From: Vibrio sp. RE86
Lineage (GTDB): Bacteria; Pseudomonadota; Gammaproteobacteria; Enterobacterales; Vibrionaceae
DNA length: 64,000 nucleotides
Assembly: GCF_013114545.1 (NCBI RefSeq)
Contig: NZ_VTXI01000003.1
Coordinates: forward strand, 207,961-271,960
Reading direction: 5' to 3'
Shown: positions 1 to 8,355 of the stretch, piece by piece
How the letters are laid out: every line of letters begins with the position of its first letter
Numbering within the stretch: the stretch's first letter is position 1
Translations under genes and position numbers: made by a program
Notes under the pieces: generated by a model
What the model was told of the DNA's origin: nothing
What the model saw: only the letters and a program-made list of their open reading frames with translations
The model's database searches: none

Positions 1-129
1 CACCATTGAGCCACGTAGTTCTACCACTTCTTCAGCCGTATAAGGACGCTTAACGTTCTTCCAGCGTGGGTTTGTTGCCCAGTCTTTTTCCAGAGCTTCG
101 ATTTGTTGGCGGCGAGTTAAGTTAGTCAT
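1..129 (-). CDS. aceA: Isocitrate lyase, N-terminal part (runs off window)
   Basis: Only the first 43 codons are inside the window and the rest lies beyond base 1. The N-terminus begins [17 protein letters not shown] and continues with the NPRWK and RPYTAEEVV segments, which is the characteristic start of bacterial isocitrate lyase. The enzyme splits isocitrate into succinate and glyoxylate in the glyoxylate shunt. A GAGGG ribosome-binding site precedes the ATG at 129. The gene follows malate synthase (aceB) on the same strand after a 132-base spacer, the usual aceBA order, so co-transcription is likely. The active-site region cannot be inspected here. Confidence 0.93.
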   Translation of the reverse strand, partial: MTNLTRRQQIEALEKDWATNPRWKNVKRPYTAEEVVELRGSMV

Positions 130-261
130 TGGTCTATCCCTCTTTTGATATGCGCTTCTAATATGTTGAAAACACAGGCGCTGTTTTTTCCTTGTTCTTT
201 GGCAGTACTTCCTTCTCTGCCGCAGACGATTCACGTTATTGTTGAGTAGTTATTGGTTTAC

Positions 262-1914
262 TTAATCCAAGTAGTCGTAACCTGGAACAGTTAAGAAATT
301 GGTGAGCTCATCACTGGTCGTCAGTTTGGCCATGAGAGCAGCGGCTTCATCAAAGCGTCCTGATTCAAAACGCTCTTGCCCTACTTCTTGTTTGACGATT
401 TCGATCTCTTCGGCAAGGTAAAGCTCAAATAGCTCTTTGGTGACGGTTTGCCCGTTATCGAGCGCTTTACCATGTTGAATCCATTGCCAGATAGAAGCGC
501 GAGAGATCTCTGCGGTTGCCGCATCTTCCATCAAGCCATAGATAGGCACACAGCCATTACCTGAAATCCACGCTTCAATGTATTGCAAAGCTACTCGGAT
601 ATTGTGGCGCATACCGTTTTCAGTAATCCCACCATCACAAGGAGCCAGCAGTTCTTCTGCCGTCACAGGTGCATCTTGGCTGCGAGAAACATTCAACTGG
701 TTGGTGCGTTCACCGAGTGCTAAATCAAAGACAGCTAGAGCAGTATCAGCAAGGCCAGGGTGTGCAACCCAAGTACCATCGTGTCCGTTGTTCGCTTCCA
801 GTGACTTGTCGTTATGAACCTTGTCCAGCACTTGTTGATTGGTTTGTGGGTCTTTCGCTGGGATAAAGGCGGCCATCCCTCCCATAGCGAAAGCACCACG
901 TTTGTGACAAGTACGAACAAGTAAACGGGAGTATGCGTTTAGGAACGGCTTGTCCATTGTCACGACCTGACGATCTGGCAACACTCGGTCAGGGTATTTT
1001 TTCAGTGTTTTGATGTAGCTGAAGATGTAGTCCCATCGGCCACAGTTAAGACCAACGATGTGCTCCTTCAGTGAGAACAATATTTCATCCATCTCGAATA
1101 CGGCTGGCAGCGTTTCAATCAGCACTGTCGCCTTAATCGTGCCAGTATCTAAACCAAAGTAATCTTCGGTGAAGTGGAATACTTGGCTCCACCACTGAGC
1201 TTCTTTGTGAGATTGTAATTTAGGAATGTAAAAGTAAGGGCCGCTGCCTTTTTTCAACAACGCTCGGTGGTTGTTGTAAAAGTAAAGCGCGAAGTCAAAC
1301 AGCGCCCCAGGGATAATCTGCCCATTAAACGTGACGTGTTTTTCTTGTAGATGGAGGCCACGAACACGACAGATTAAAACCGCTGGATCTTCATCCAACG
1401 CATAGTGCTTGCCATTTACCGGGTTGGTATAGCTGATGTCGCCGTTAACTGCATCGCGCAAGTTAATCTGACCATCAAGCACTTTACTCCAAGCGGGTGC
1501 CATCGAATCTTCAAAATCTGCCATGAACACTTTTACATTGGCGTTCAGTGCATTAATCACCATCTTACGATCGGTAGGACCCGTGATTTCTACTCGGCGA
1601 TCTTGAAGATCCTGCGGAATCCCTTGGATCTTCCAACTTCCTTCTCTGATATCTTGCGTATCCTCAAGGAAGTCCGGCAGCTCACCTCCATCAATGCGTG
1701 CCTGCTTCTCTTCACGAGCAGTTAATAACGCATCAACTTGGTTAGCGAACTTGTCACACAGTAGAGATAAAAAGGTTTGGGCTTCAACAGGGAAAATCGC
1801 TTGATGCTCTGGCGAAAGGGTACCAGTAACCTCAAGCATGCCTTCGGTATGTAGGGTTTCTTGGGCTTCTACTGTTGTTGTCTCTCTATCTGGTGTATTG
1901 GCAAGCATAATCAA
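262..1914 (-). CDS. aceB: Malate synthase A
   Basis: This 550-residue protein has the normal length for the A-type malate synthase. The enzyme condenses glyoxylate with acetyl-CoA to give malate and completes the glyoxylate shunt in the cytosol. Visible family signatures include VFMADFEDSMAP near residue 130, the LICRVRGLHL segment carrying the catalytic arginine, and a C-terminal CVPIYGLMEDAATAEISR segment with the conserved acidic residue. It is the first gene of an aceBA pair. The long upstream region (1915-2540) holds a HexR-like site and several palindromes that probably control growth on acetate or fatty acids. The assignment is firm; the regulation is inferred. Confidence 0.97.
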   Translation of the reverse strand: MIMLANTPDRETTTVEAQETLHTEGMLEVTGTLSPEHQAIFPVEAQTFLSLLCDKFANQVDALLTAREEKQARIDGGELPDFLEDTQDIREGSWKIQGIPQDLQDRRVEITGPTDRKMVINALNANVKVFMADFEDSMAPAWSKVLDGQINLRDAVNGDISYTNPVNGKHYALDEDPAVLICRVRGLHLQEKHVTFNGQIIPGALFDFALYFYNNHRALLKKGSGPYFYIPKLQSHKEAQWWSQVFHFTEDYFGLDTGTIKATVLIETLPAVFEMDEILFSLKEHIVGLNCGRWDYIFSYIKTLKKYPDRVLPDRQVVTMDKPFLNAYSRLLVRTCHKRGAFAMGGMAAFIPAKDPQTNQQVLDKVHNDKSLEANNGHDGTWVAHPGLADTALAVFDLALGERTNQLNVSRSQDAPVTAEELLAPCDGGITENGMRHNIRVALQYIEAWISGNGCVPIYGLMEDAATAEISRASIWQWIQHGKALDNGQTVTKELFELYLAEEIEIVKQEVGQERFESGRFDEAAALMAKLTTSDELTNFLTVPGYDYLD

Positions 1915-2209
1915 TTCCTTTCGATTCTATTTTGACTCCGAATTACATTTGTAAGTATCAAACAACTTTTGTTATTTCTGACATCTGTCAGGTTATTGCT
2001 GTTTGAATCCGGTTTCGTCCGTTCTGTGGTTCTACTTTCACCGACCTCGAATCGCTTTTCAATCTAGACATAAGTCTTACAAGGCCTGCATTTAAGCTAT
2101 ACCAACACCCGATAGAGTAAAAGACCTAAAGTAAACAAAACGTTAAATTCGAAGTTTTATTCCGCTAGGTGCAAGTTATTGATTTCGATCACTAAAATGT
2201 AATTAGTTA

Positions 2210-2224
2210 CGTAATTTAATTACA
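2210..2224. promoter_or_regulatory. HexR-like operator upstream of aceB
   Basis: CGTAATTTAATTACA matches the gamma-proteobacterial HexR consensus TGTAATWNNATTACA at every defined position except the first base. A second, poorer TGTAATTAGTTACG arm overlaps it at 2198-2211. HexR is a known regulator of central carbon genes in Vibrio and Shewanella, and a glyoxylate-shunt target is plausible. The site lies about 300 bases before the aceB start, which is far, so this is an inference. Confidence 0.45.
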
Positions 2225-2352
2225 GTAAAATTGGCTATGTAAAATCGTTTCAAACGCACGTTTGATTTTAAGGAGAGGATAGAAAAGCCTTACTAGAAAA
2301 GGCTCAAAGAGGATATGCAACCGACTTATCAAACAGGCTATTTTTTAACAGC

Positions 2353-2424
2353 TGTAAAATTCACATTGTGAAATTTCACAATTTAATGAAAGCTTCATCA
2401 AGATTTCGTTGTGAAATTTTACAA
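2353..2424. promoter_or_regulatory. Cluster of TTGTGAAATTTCACAA palindromes, regulator unknown
   Basis: A perfect 18-base palindrome, ATTGTGAAATTTCACAAT, lies at 2365-2382. A near copy, TTGTGAAATTTTACAA, is at 2409-2424. A third, one base shorter, TGTAAAATTCACA, abuts the first at 2353-2365. The region is between aceB and oxyR2. The arrangement looks like a cooperative operator. I cannot name the protein: the TGTGA/TCACA arms are 4 bases apart, not the 6 required by CRP. Confidence 0.5.
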
Positions 2425-2453
2425 GTCAAAGTTTACCAACAGAATAAAATGCT

Positions 2454-2483
2454 AAAAAGCACACTAAAACTAGTGTGCTTTTT
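2454..2483 (-). terminator. Rho-independent terminator of oxyR2
   Basis: AAAAAGCACACTA and TAGTGTGCTTTTT form a 13-base-pair perfect stem around the loop AAAC, with a T-tract on either strand. It lies about 60 bases after the oxyR2 stop codon and could work in both directions. Confidence 0.75.
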
Positions 2484-2540
2484 GATAGCTAGACGAGCCA
2501 GATAGCTAATACTAAGCGCTAAAATGACTTTTAAATTATC

Positions 2541-3446
2541 TTAAAGTAATTCTGAAACCACATCAGCAAGTTGATTAAAGGTGCTAACGCGTGAGGAACT
2601 TGGTCGCCAAACTAAGCCAATATGACGATGGGCCTGTTGCCCGGGAGCATCCACCACCACCAAGTTTTGGTTTTCAATTAAGCCATGGTCGATCGCCATT
2701 TGAGGAATAAAGGTCGTGCCCATGCCATTAGCAACCATTTGAACCAAAGTATGAAGGCTTGTGGCAGAGAATGGATTGATCTTCTCTTTATCTGTTAACT
2801 GACAGGCAGAGACTGCATGTTCCGTTAAACAGTGTTCTTTCTCTAATAAGAAGACGAATTCATTCGGAAGATCAGCGTACTTAATTGGTGTTCTAATCGC
2901 ATCCGCTTGATTTTGACTAATGATCATTCTGAAAGGGTCGTTACCGACAATACGGCTGTCCATACCATCAATATCAACCGGCAAAGCCAAAATGAGTACG
3001 TCCAGCTCACCATGACGAAGCGCATCTAGTAGATTGGTTGTCGTATCTTCTCTTAATAGAAGGTTTAGTTGAGGAAAACGTCTATTTACCTCTTGGACTA
3101 AATCACAAAGTAAAAAAGGCGCAATGGTCGGGATACATCCGACTCGTAACTGGCCACCCATTTCATCACCCTGGCACAATCGGCCGAGTTCAACTAAGTC
3201 TTGTCCTTTTGCAAGAAGTTCACGCCCCTGCTGAACGACTAATTCTCCCGCTTGAGTAAAAACTAACGGGCTTTTCTTATCTTTCTTTTCATAAAGAGGA
3301 CAACCGATCAGCTCTTCAAGGTTTTGAATGCCTTTACTTAGCGTTGATTGGCTAACAAAACACTTTTCAGCAGCGTCGCTGAAGTGGCGGGTCTCGTGGA
3401 GGGTAATAAGATAGTGTAACTGTTTGAGGCTAGGCCACTTATTCAT
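2541..3446 (-). CDS. oxyR2: OxyR2-type peroxide-sensing LysR regulator
   Basis: A 301-residue LysR-type regulator with an N-terminal winged helix-turn-helix (about residues 5-64) and a C-terminal peroxide-sensing domain. The sensing loop reads KEHCLTEHAVSAC, giving cysteines at 206 and 215, the nine-residue spacing of the OxyR disulfide. Glutamate lies at 204. In Vibrio vulnificus, OxyR2 is reported to have Glu204, Cys206 and Cys215 and to be hypersensitive to hydrogen peroxide, while OxyR1 has Gly at the equivalent of 204. The exact match in numbering supports the OxyR2 assignment. The gene is divergent from a 2-Cys peroxiredoxin (prx2), again the V. vulnificus arrangement. Its target is expected to be the shared intergenic region. 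Confidence 0.88.
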   Translation of the reverse strand: MNKWPSLKQLHYLITLHETRHFSDAAEKCFVSQSTLSKGIQNLEELIGCPLYEKKDKKSPLVFTQAGELVVQQGRELLAKGQDLVELGRLCQGDEMGGQLRVGCIPTIAPFLLCDLVQEVNRRFPQLNLLLREDTTTNLLDALRHGELDVLILALPVDIDGMDSRIVGNDPFRMIISQNQADAIRTPIKYADLPNEFVFLLEKEHCLTEHAVSACQLTDKEKINPFSATSLHTLVQMVANGMGTTFIPQMAIDHGLIENQNLVVVDAPGQQAHRHIGLVWRPSSSRVSTFNQLADVVSELL

Positions 3447-3500
3447 AATAGTATTAATTAATTTTGGCTAGAGATTGACCAAGTTAATAAAATCAAACTT

Positions 3501-3526
3501 ATCGCTTTTTTCGATTAACTTAATCT
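3501..3526. promoter_or_regulatory. Candidate OxyR2 operator between oxyR2 and prx2
   Basis: ATCG at 3501-3504 and CGAT at 3512-3515 are separated by exactly 7 bases, followed 7 bases later by ATCT. OxyR recognises ATAG-N7-CTAT elements repeated at this spacing. The match is partial (three of four bases in the first two elements), so this is a moderate suggestion resting on position and spacing. Confidence 0.35.
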
Positions 3527-3645
3527 ATTTAATTCGCTTTTTTACATACTACAATCTGTACTATAGTTTGTCGCGTACAAACACGGACCAAACCAAAAAC
3601 AACTTTATTGGTTTGGAACAAACCATATATTTTAGGAGCAAAAAA

Positions 3646-4254
3646 ATGGTACTAGTAGGTCGTCAAGCCCCAGATTTTACTGCTGCAGCTGTTCTAGGTA
3701 ACGGTGAGATCGTTGATAACTTCAACTTTGCAGAGTTCACTAAAGGTAAGAAAGCAGTAGTTTTCTTCTACCCACTAGATTTCACGTTCGTTTGCCCATC
3801 TGAGCTAATCGCGTTCGATAACCGTCTAGCTGATTTCCAAGCTAAAGGCGTTGAAGTAATCGGCGTTTCTATCGATTCTCAGTTCTCTCACAACGCATGG
3901 CGTAACACTGCTATCGAAGATGGCGGTATCGGTCAAGTTAAGTACCCACTAGTAGCTGACGTTAAGCACGAAATCTGTAAAGCTTACGACGTTGAGCACC
4001 CAGAAGCAGGCGTTGCTTTCCGTGGTTCTTTCCTAATCGACGAAGACGGTCTTGTACGTCACCAAGTAGTTAACGACCTACCACTAGGCCGTAACATCGA
4101 CGAAATGCTACGCATGGTTGACGCTCTAAACTTCCACCAGAAAAACGGTGAAGTATGTCCTGCACAGTGGGAAGAAGGTAAAGCAGGTATGGACGCATCT
4201 CCAACAGGTGTTGCAGCGTTCCTATCTGAGCACGCAGAAGACCTAAGCAAGTAA
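3646..4254 (+). CDS. prx2: 2-Cys peroxiredoxin (Prx2)
   Basis: A 202-residue typical 2-Cys peroxiredoxin that reduces hydrogen peroxide and alkyl hydroperoxides. The peroxidatic cysteine is C50 in FTFVCPSELIAF and the resolving cysteine is C171 in GEVCPAQW. The start at 3646 was chosen because AGGAG lies just upstream and the protein then begins exactly as the family does; an upstream in-frame extension is not credible. It is divergent from oxyR2. In V. vulnificus the equivalent Prx2 does not use AhpF, and here it is likewise separate from ahpF. A strong terminator follows at 4369. Codon use is biased toward a small set of codons, suggesting high expression. Confidence 0.93.
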   Translation: MVLVGRQAPDFTAAAVLGNGEIVDNFNFAEFTKGKKAVVFFYPLDFTFVCPSELIAFDNRLADFQAKGVEVIGVSIDSQFSHNAWRNTAIEDGGIGQVKYPLVADVKHEICKAYDVEHPEAGVAFRGSFLIDEDGLVRHQVVNDLPLGRNIDEMLRMVDALNFHQKNGEVCPAQWEEGKAGMDASPTGVAAFLSEHAEDLSK

Positions 4255-4368
4255 TTTCACTTGTCCGTACCCAAGCTCAACGGGTATGAATGGTTGGTAA
4301 CTATAAAGCTAAAAGCTCAGAGCGCAAAAAGCGCCGCGCCAATCAGTGATAAGTAAAGTCTTACTAAA

Positions 4369-4398
4369 GAGCCCGAAGCACTGCTTCGGGCTCTTTTT
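4369..4398 (+). terminator. Rho-independent terminator of prx2
   Basis: GAGCCCGAAGCA and TGCTTCGGGCTC are perfect 12-base complements around one base, followed by a T-run. The rest of 4255-4577 holds no recognisable gene. The stretch 4399-4577 is the leader of dapD, where I see no lysine riboswitch. Confidence 0.85.
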
Positions 4399-4577
4399 AT
4401 TTGCCTGAATATAGTCAAAAAGACAAGGTATCGCTAAAGAGACATAAAATATCGGCTTACAGACTTTATCCTCCTCCCCTCTTTAAAGTCTCGCTCGCTC
4501 TCTTTATGATGAATTCAACTTAATTTAAGACAGAGCATGACCGCTCTGCTTCACGAATCAATACATGGAGATTTAAC

Positions 4578-5606
4578 ATGGCTTACTTTTCTTTAGCCTT
4601 CGGTACGGCAACCAAAAACCGCGACGGTAAAATCATCGAAGCGTTTTTCCCTAACCCAGCTTTAAACCCAGCCGACGCACTAGTTGAGGCCGTTGCTAAA
4701 GTGGCAGGTTACGAGCAAGGTAACCAAGCTATCGAAATCTCTGCAGCGCAAAGTGCTGAACTAGCAGCAGCATTTGAAGCGAACGGTGATGCAGCAAATG
4801 CTTCTTTTGCAGCAAAAGCCGCTGAATCTTCACAACCGCTTGTGTTAGTTGTTCTTGCTACTGACGAAAAACCAGCATCTGTAGCGGAAGGTTTCCTAAA
4901 GCTTCAACTTATCTCTAACCGTCTAGTTAAACCACACGGTACGGTACTAGATGGCATCTTCGGTCTACTGCACAACATCGCGTGGACAAACGAAGGTCCT
5001 ATCGATCTACCTGAACTAGCTGATCGCCAAATCGAAGCTCGCCTAGCAGGCCGTAACCTTTCTGTAGATTGTGTAGACAAGTTCCCTAAAATGGTTGACT
5101 ACGTGGTACCAACTGGCGTTCGTATTGCTGATACATCTCGCGTGCGTCTTGGCGCACATGTGGGCGAAGGCACTACGGTTATGCACGAAGGCTTCATTAA
5201 CTTCAATGCGGGTACAACTGGCGTAAGCATGGTTGAAGGTCGCATCTCTGCAGGTGTTGTTGTTGGTGACGGTTCAGACATCGGTGGCGGCGCATCTATC
5301 ATGGGTACATTGTCTGGTGGCGGTACTGTGGTTGTTTCTATTGGTGAAAACTCACTACTTGGTGCAAACGCAGGTCTAGGCTTCCCACTAGGTGATCGTT
5401 GTACTGTTGAATCTGGTCTATATGTAACGGCGGGTTCAAAAGTACGCATGATTGCAGAAGGCAAAGAAGTAGAAGTAGTGAAAGCTCGCGACCTTGCAGG
5501 CGTTTCTGATCTTCTATTCCGTCGCAACTCAGTGACAGGCCAAATCGAATGTCTAGCGAACAAGACTGCTGTTGAGCTTAACTCAGAGCTACACAGCAAC
5601 AACTAA
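4578..5606 (+). CDS. dapD: Tetrahydrodipicolinate N-succinyltransferase
   Basis: A 342-residue DapD of the long type found in vibrios and some other bacteria. The enzyme transfers succinyl from succinyl-CoA to tetrahydrodipicolinate in the lysine and meso-diaminopimelate pathway. The C-terminal half (about residues 175-300) carries the left-handed beta-helix repeat pattern of hexapeptide transferases, seen as successive RVRLGAHVGEG, GRISAGVVVGDGSDI and GENSLLGANAGLG turns. The start ATG at 4578 is preceded by GGAG. It stands alone between two terminators, so it is likely monocistronic. No other dap gene is adjacent. The family assignment is firm. Confidence 0.95.
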   Translation: MAYFSLAFGTATKNRDGKIIEAFFPNPALNPADALVEAVAKVAGYEQGNQAIEISAAQSAELAAAFEANGDAANASFAAKAAESSQPLVLVVLATDEKPASVAEGFLKLQLISNRLVKPHGTVLDGIFGLLHNIAWTNEGPIDLPELADRQIEARLAGRNLSVDCVDKFPKMVDYVVPTGVRIADTSRVRLGAHVGEGTTVMHEGFINFNAGTTGVSMVEGRISAGVVVGDGSDIGGGASIMGTLSGGGTVVVSIGENSLLGANAGLGFPLGDRCTVESGLYVTAGSKVRMIAEGKEVEVVKARDLAGVSDLLFRRNSVTGQIECLANKTAVELNSELHSNN

Positions 5607-5625
5607 TTCGCATACTCAGTATTGG

Positions 5626-5661
5626 AAAGCCCCTTAGTCATTTTGGCTAAGGGGCTTTTTT
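5626..5661 (+). terminator. Rho-independent terminator of dapD
   Basis: AAAGCCCCTTAG and CTAAGGGGCTTT form a 12-base-pair stem with a T-run following on the plus strand. It sits 20 bases after the dapD stop codon. Confidence 0.85.
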
Positions 5662-5697
5662 GTATCAATCGAGACATATCGCTGCCCAAGGTGGGGA

Positions 5698-6948
5698 TTA
5701 CTCCATGTCGATAAAGTACGTGGACTGCGACGAAGGGTTTAAGTAGTGATACTGGTCTAGACTGAGCTCTTTAACATCCATCACTTTTTTAATCGTTAAG
5801 CCAAACTCAGAAATATTGATGATCGCCGCTTCATGGCGAGGCACGTTAGCGTCATAAACCAAGATATAAGGGCTTAACCGCTCTTCTTCATTCGTCGAAA
5901 TCACCACACCAATTTGCTGATCGGACAATTCCACCAGCGTTCCCGGAGGGTAAACCCCAACAACACTGATTAAAGCCATCACATCCTGTAAGTCATGTTG
6001 ATCACGACACTCATGGTACAAATGAGTTAATGCTTTATGAGGGCTATGCTTGGTCGCGATGCCATTACAAAGGTTATCGTAACGGTTAGCTAAAATCAGA
6101 ACGCGAGAAATAGGATTAATGGCATCTTTCGTTAACTTGTTCGGGTAGCCTGAGCCATCATTGAACTCATGATGTTGCCCTATCACTTTCAGTGCCGCTT
6201 CTGGAAATTTAGGTATCTTCTGCGCCAATTTAACCCCTATATCTAGGTGAGATTGAAGCTTCTGAAGTTCGTCATCTTCTAAAGGTGTTGCTTTGGATAA
6301 AAGGCTCTTTGGCAGTTTCAGCTTACCAATATCATGATACAGCGCCGAAAAGGCCACGAGCTGACACTGTTTCGCAGTAAAACCTTTTACCTGGCCAATT
6401 AATACCGACAACAATGAAACGTTAAGCGAGTGATAATGCAACCTGTCATAACCCACCGAGTCGTTCATTAAATGAATCGTGTTCTTGCCGTCTTTATCAA
6501 TGTTCTTGTATAAGCTACTCACAATCGAAACAGAGGCCGTGATGGATGGATCAGCCGCCAACTTTTCCTCATCAAAGATCGCTTCAACGTCATTCAGTGT
6601 CTTGGTAAAGGCTGCCTTAGACAGAGTGATGCGCTCTTCAATATCGGCTAGCTGTTGAGAGCTTGCGTTCTTTTTTGACCACAGCTCATCTAAAACTTGC
6701 TGACTAGGTTGCTCGACAGGTACTTCAGGAATCGACTCAGGTATAACAGCAAGGACGGGCTCCTCTAAGACGTCACTTTTGAGCGCATTAATCGTTAAAT
6801 GGCTTAACCCCAAATTTTTGATAATACTGAGCTGTTCATTACTTTTAATTTTGAATGAATTCAGTAAGAAAGGATGCTGCCCCCACTTTAAAGGCAGATG
6901 CACGTAGTGACCGATTTGTAATTGTTCTATTGCTAGTCTTACTTTCAT
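5698..6948 (-). CDS. DUF3391 / HD-GYP domain phosphodiesterase
   Basis: A 416-residue soluble protein. Residues 1-60 resemble the DUF3391 domain that often precedes HD-GYP modules. Residues 90-125 look helical and may form a coiled coil. Residues 165-350 are the HD-GYP domain, with the metal-binding HDIGK at 205-209 and HHEFNDGSGYP at 259-269. Such enzymes hydrolyse cyclic di-GMP to GMP, and the key HD and GYP residues are intact, so activity is likely. No partner gene is adjacent. The 495-base gap upstream (6949-7443) separates it from divergent glpF. Substrate and output are not shown by the sequence. Confidence 0.85.
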   Translation of the reverse strand: MKVRLAIEQLQIGHYVHLPLKWGQHPFLLNSFKIKSNEQLSIIKNLGLSHLTINALKSDVLEEPVLAVIPESIPEVPVEQPSQQVLDELWSKKNASSQQLADIEERITLSKAAFTKTLNDVEAIFDEEKLAADPSITASVSIVSSLYKNIDKDGKNTIHLMNDSVGYDRLHYHSLNVSLLSVLIGQVKGFTAKQCQLVAFSALYHDIGKLKLPKSLLSKATPLEDDELQKLQSHLDIGVKLAQKIPKFPEAALKVIGQHHEFNDGSGYPNKLTKDAINPISRVLILANRYDNLCNGIATKHSPHKALTHLYHECRDQHDLQDVMALISVVGVYPPGTLVELSDQQIGVVISTNEEERLSPYILVYDANVPRHEAAIINISEFGLTIKKVMDVKELSLDQYHYLNPSSQSTYFIDME

Positions 6949-7288
6949 TTACTCTGCTTCAACAAGGCGTTTCTCGATTAGAGATGACGGAGCCACTTCG
7001 ATAATGAACATGCCGCTTTTGACTAAACTTGGACGGCATTCCGTTTGTTGCATTATTCACCATTCTTCCTCTTTGCAAAAGCACTATGATGAATAAGGCC
7101 AACCAGAATAACTATCGGGATAATTTTGTTGCTCATCTATTTATCCCAATTGGTACAAATTCTCACCATCAACGAAGCGATCTCACAAAACTCCTCTTAC
7201 CAGTTTGTTAAATACTCTCCACATAGGTAGCTTTAGCTCGGTTAAAGCAAACCCCCTACTCATTTATCTTCGAATAAGTTTCCTTTAC

Positions 7289-7332
7289 AACCAAAACGGT
7301 GCGTTATTTAACAAAAAGAAACCGTTTGGTTA
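7289..7332. promoter_or_regulatory. Imperfect inverted repeat in glpF leader
   Basis: An AACCAAAACGG arm is followed, after about 22 bases, by CCGTTTGGTT, its complement save for one missing T. The gap 6949-7443 otherwise holds only AT-rich DNA and the glpF promoter region; I find no convincing gene in it. The repeat could be an operator or a leader hairpin. Confidence 0.3.
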
Positions 7333-7364
7333 ACAATTTTATGCTCAAACGCTCACTTTTAATG

Positions 7365-7379
7365 TTCGTTTGTTTTCGT
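7365..7379. promoter_or_regulatory. Candidate GlpR operator upstream of glpF
   Basis: TTCGT occurs at 7365-7369 and again at 7375-7379, one helical turn apart, within AATGTTCGTTTGTTTTCG. DeoR-family repressors such as GlpR bind TTCG-containing repeats. A similar 10-base-phased pattern, inverted, lies before glpD (10909-10946). This is inference from shared pattern and location. Confidence 0.4.
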
Positions 7380-7443
7380 AAAGGTTTATATATGCACAAT
7401 ACCATCGTGCTAGATAAGCAAAAAAATAAAAAGGACTCTTACT

Positions 7444-8298
7444 ATGACTACAAACAAACAGCCGTCTCTTCTCGGAGAATGCTTGGCCGAGTTTATCGGG
7501 ACGGGACTACTCATCTTCTTTGGCGTGGGCTGCGTTGCGGCACTGGTTCTAACCGGGGCAACTTTCGGGCAATGGGAAATCAGTATTGTATGGGGCTTTG
7601 GTGTCACCATCGCTATTTACTGTACCGCTGGTGTCTCTGGTGCGCATATCAACCCAGCCGTTACCATTGCGCTCGCCATGTTCCATGGTTTTGATAAGGC
7701 GAAAGTCGTACCTTACATCATTGCTCAACTGCTTGGTGCTTTTTGCTCGGCTGCGCTCGTTTACAGCTTGTACAGCAATTTATTCACTGATTACGAAATC
7801 GCTCATAACTTTGTACGTAGCAGTCAAGATGCTTTAGCAACTGCTGGCATTTTCTCTACATACCCACACGCTTCCCTCTCTTTCTTTGGCGCTTTTGCTG
7901 TGGAGTTTGTTATCACTGCTGTATTGATGTTTGCGATTCTTGCTTTAGGTGATGAAAACAATGGTGCGTCTCGTGGTGCAATGAACCCATTACTGATCGG
8001 CATTCTGATTGCGGTGATTGGTGGTTCTTTAGGTCCACTTACAGGATTTGCGATGAACCCAGCTCGTGATTTTGGTCCTAAGCTATTTGCTTACTTTGCA
8101 GGTTGGGAATATGCCCTAAGCGGCGCTAAAGACATTCCTTACTTCATCGTTCCTGTGTTGGCACCGATTGCCGGAGCCTGCTTCGGTGGTTGGTTATATC
8201 CAAAAGCCATTGCTGCTTACCTACCAACGCAAGGTCACGGGTGCACAATTCCAAATCAGTGTGATGAAGAAGACGCTGCCAAAGAAGCTCGCGCTTAA
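7444..8298 (+). CDS. glpF: Glycerol uptake facilitator
   Basis: A 284-residue aquaglyceroporin with about six membrane spans in the inner membrane that lets glycerol diffuse into the cell. Both pore signatures are present: N70-P71-A72 in GAHINPAVTIAL and N205-P206-A207 followed by R208-D209 in FAMNPARDFGP. The Asp after the Arg is the glycerol-facilitator hallmark and separates it from water-specific aquaporins. AAGGA lies before the ATG. glpK follows after 57 bases, so the two are almost certainly one transcript, trapping glycerol as its phosphate. The C-terminal tail is charged and variable. Confidence 0.96.
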   Translation: MTTNKQPSLLGECLAEFIGTGLLIFFGVGCVAALVLTGATFGQWEISIVWGFGVTIAIYCTAGVSGAHINPAVTIALAMFHGFDKAKVVPYIIAQLLGAFCSAALVYSLYSNLFTDYEIAHNFVRSSQDALATAGIFSTYPHASLSFFGAFAVEFVITAVLMFAILALGDENNGASRGAMNPLLIGILIAVIGGSLGPLTGFAMNPARDFGPKLFAYFAGWEYALSGAKDIPYFIVPVLAPIAGACFGGWLYPKAIAAYLPTQGHGCTIPNQCDEEDAAKEARA

Positions 8299-8355
8299 CC
8301 TCTGCAATACAACATTGAACTAAAATATAAATAACGAAACAAAAGGATTCCTACC

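Noticed and set aside
2365..2382. CRP site upstream of aceB
   Set aside because: The TGTGA and TCACA arms are separated by 4 bases; CRP needs 6.
4399..4577. Lysine riboswitch in the dapD leader
   Set aside because: No conserved lysine aptamer helices or junction sequences are visible, and the leader is short.
5099..5602. Long minus-strand frame inside dapD
   Set aside because: It is a shadow of a real gene with strong codon bias; composition is rich in Ser, Pro and Thr and unlike a protein family.
7299..7694. 131-residue frame overlapping the start of glpF
   Set aside because: It is out of frame with glpF and its sequence is low-complexity and unlike any family; glpF explains the region.
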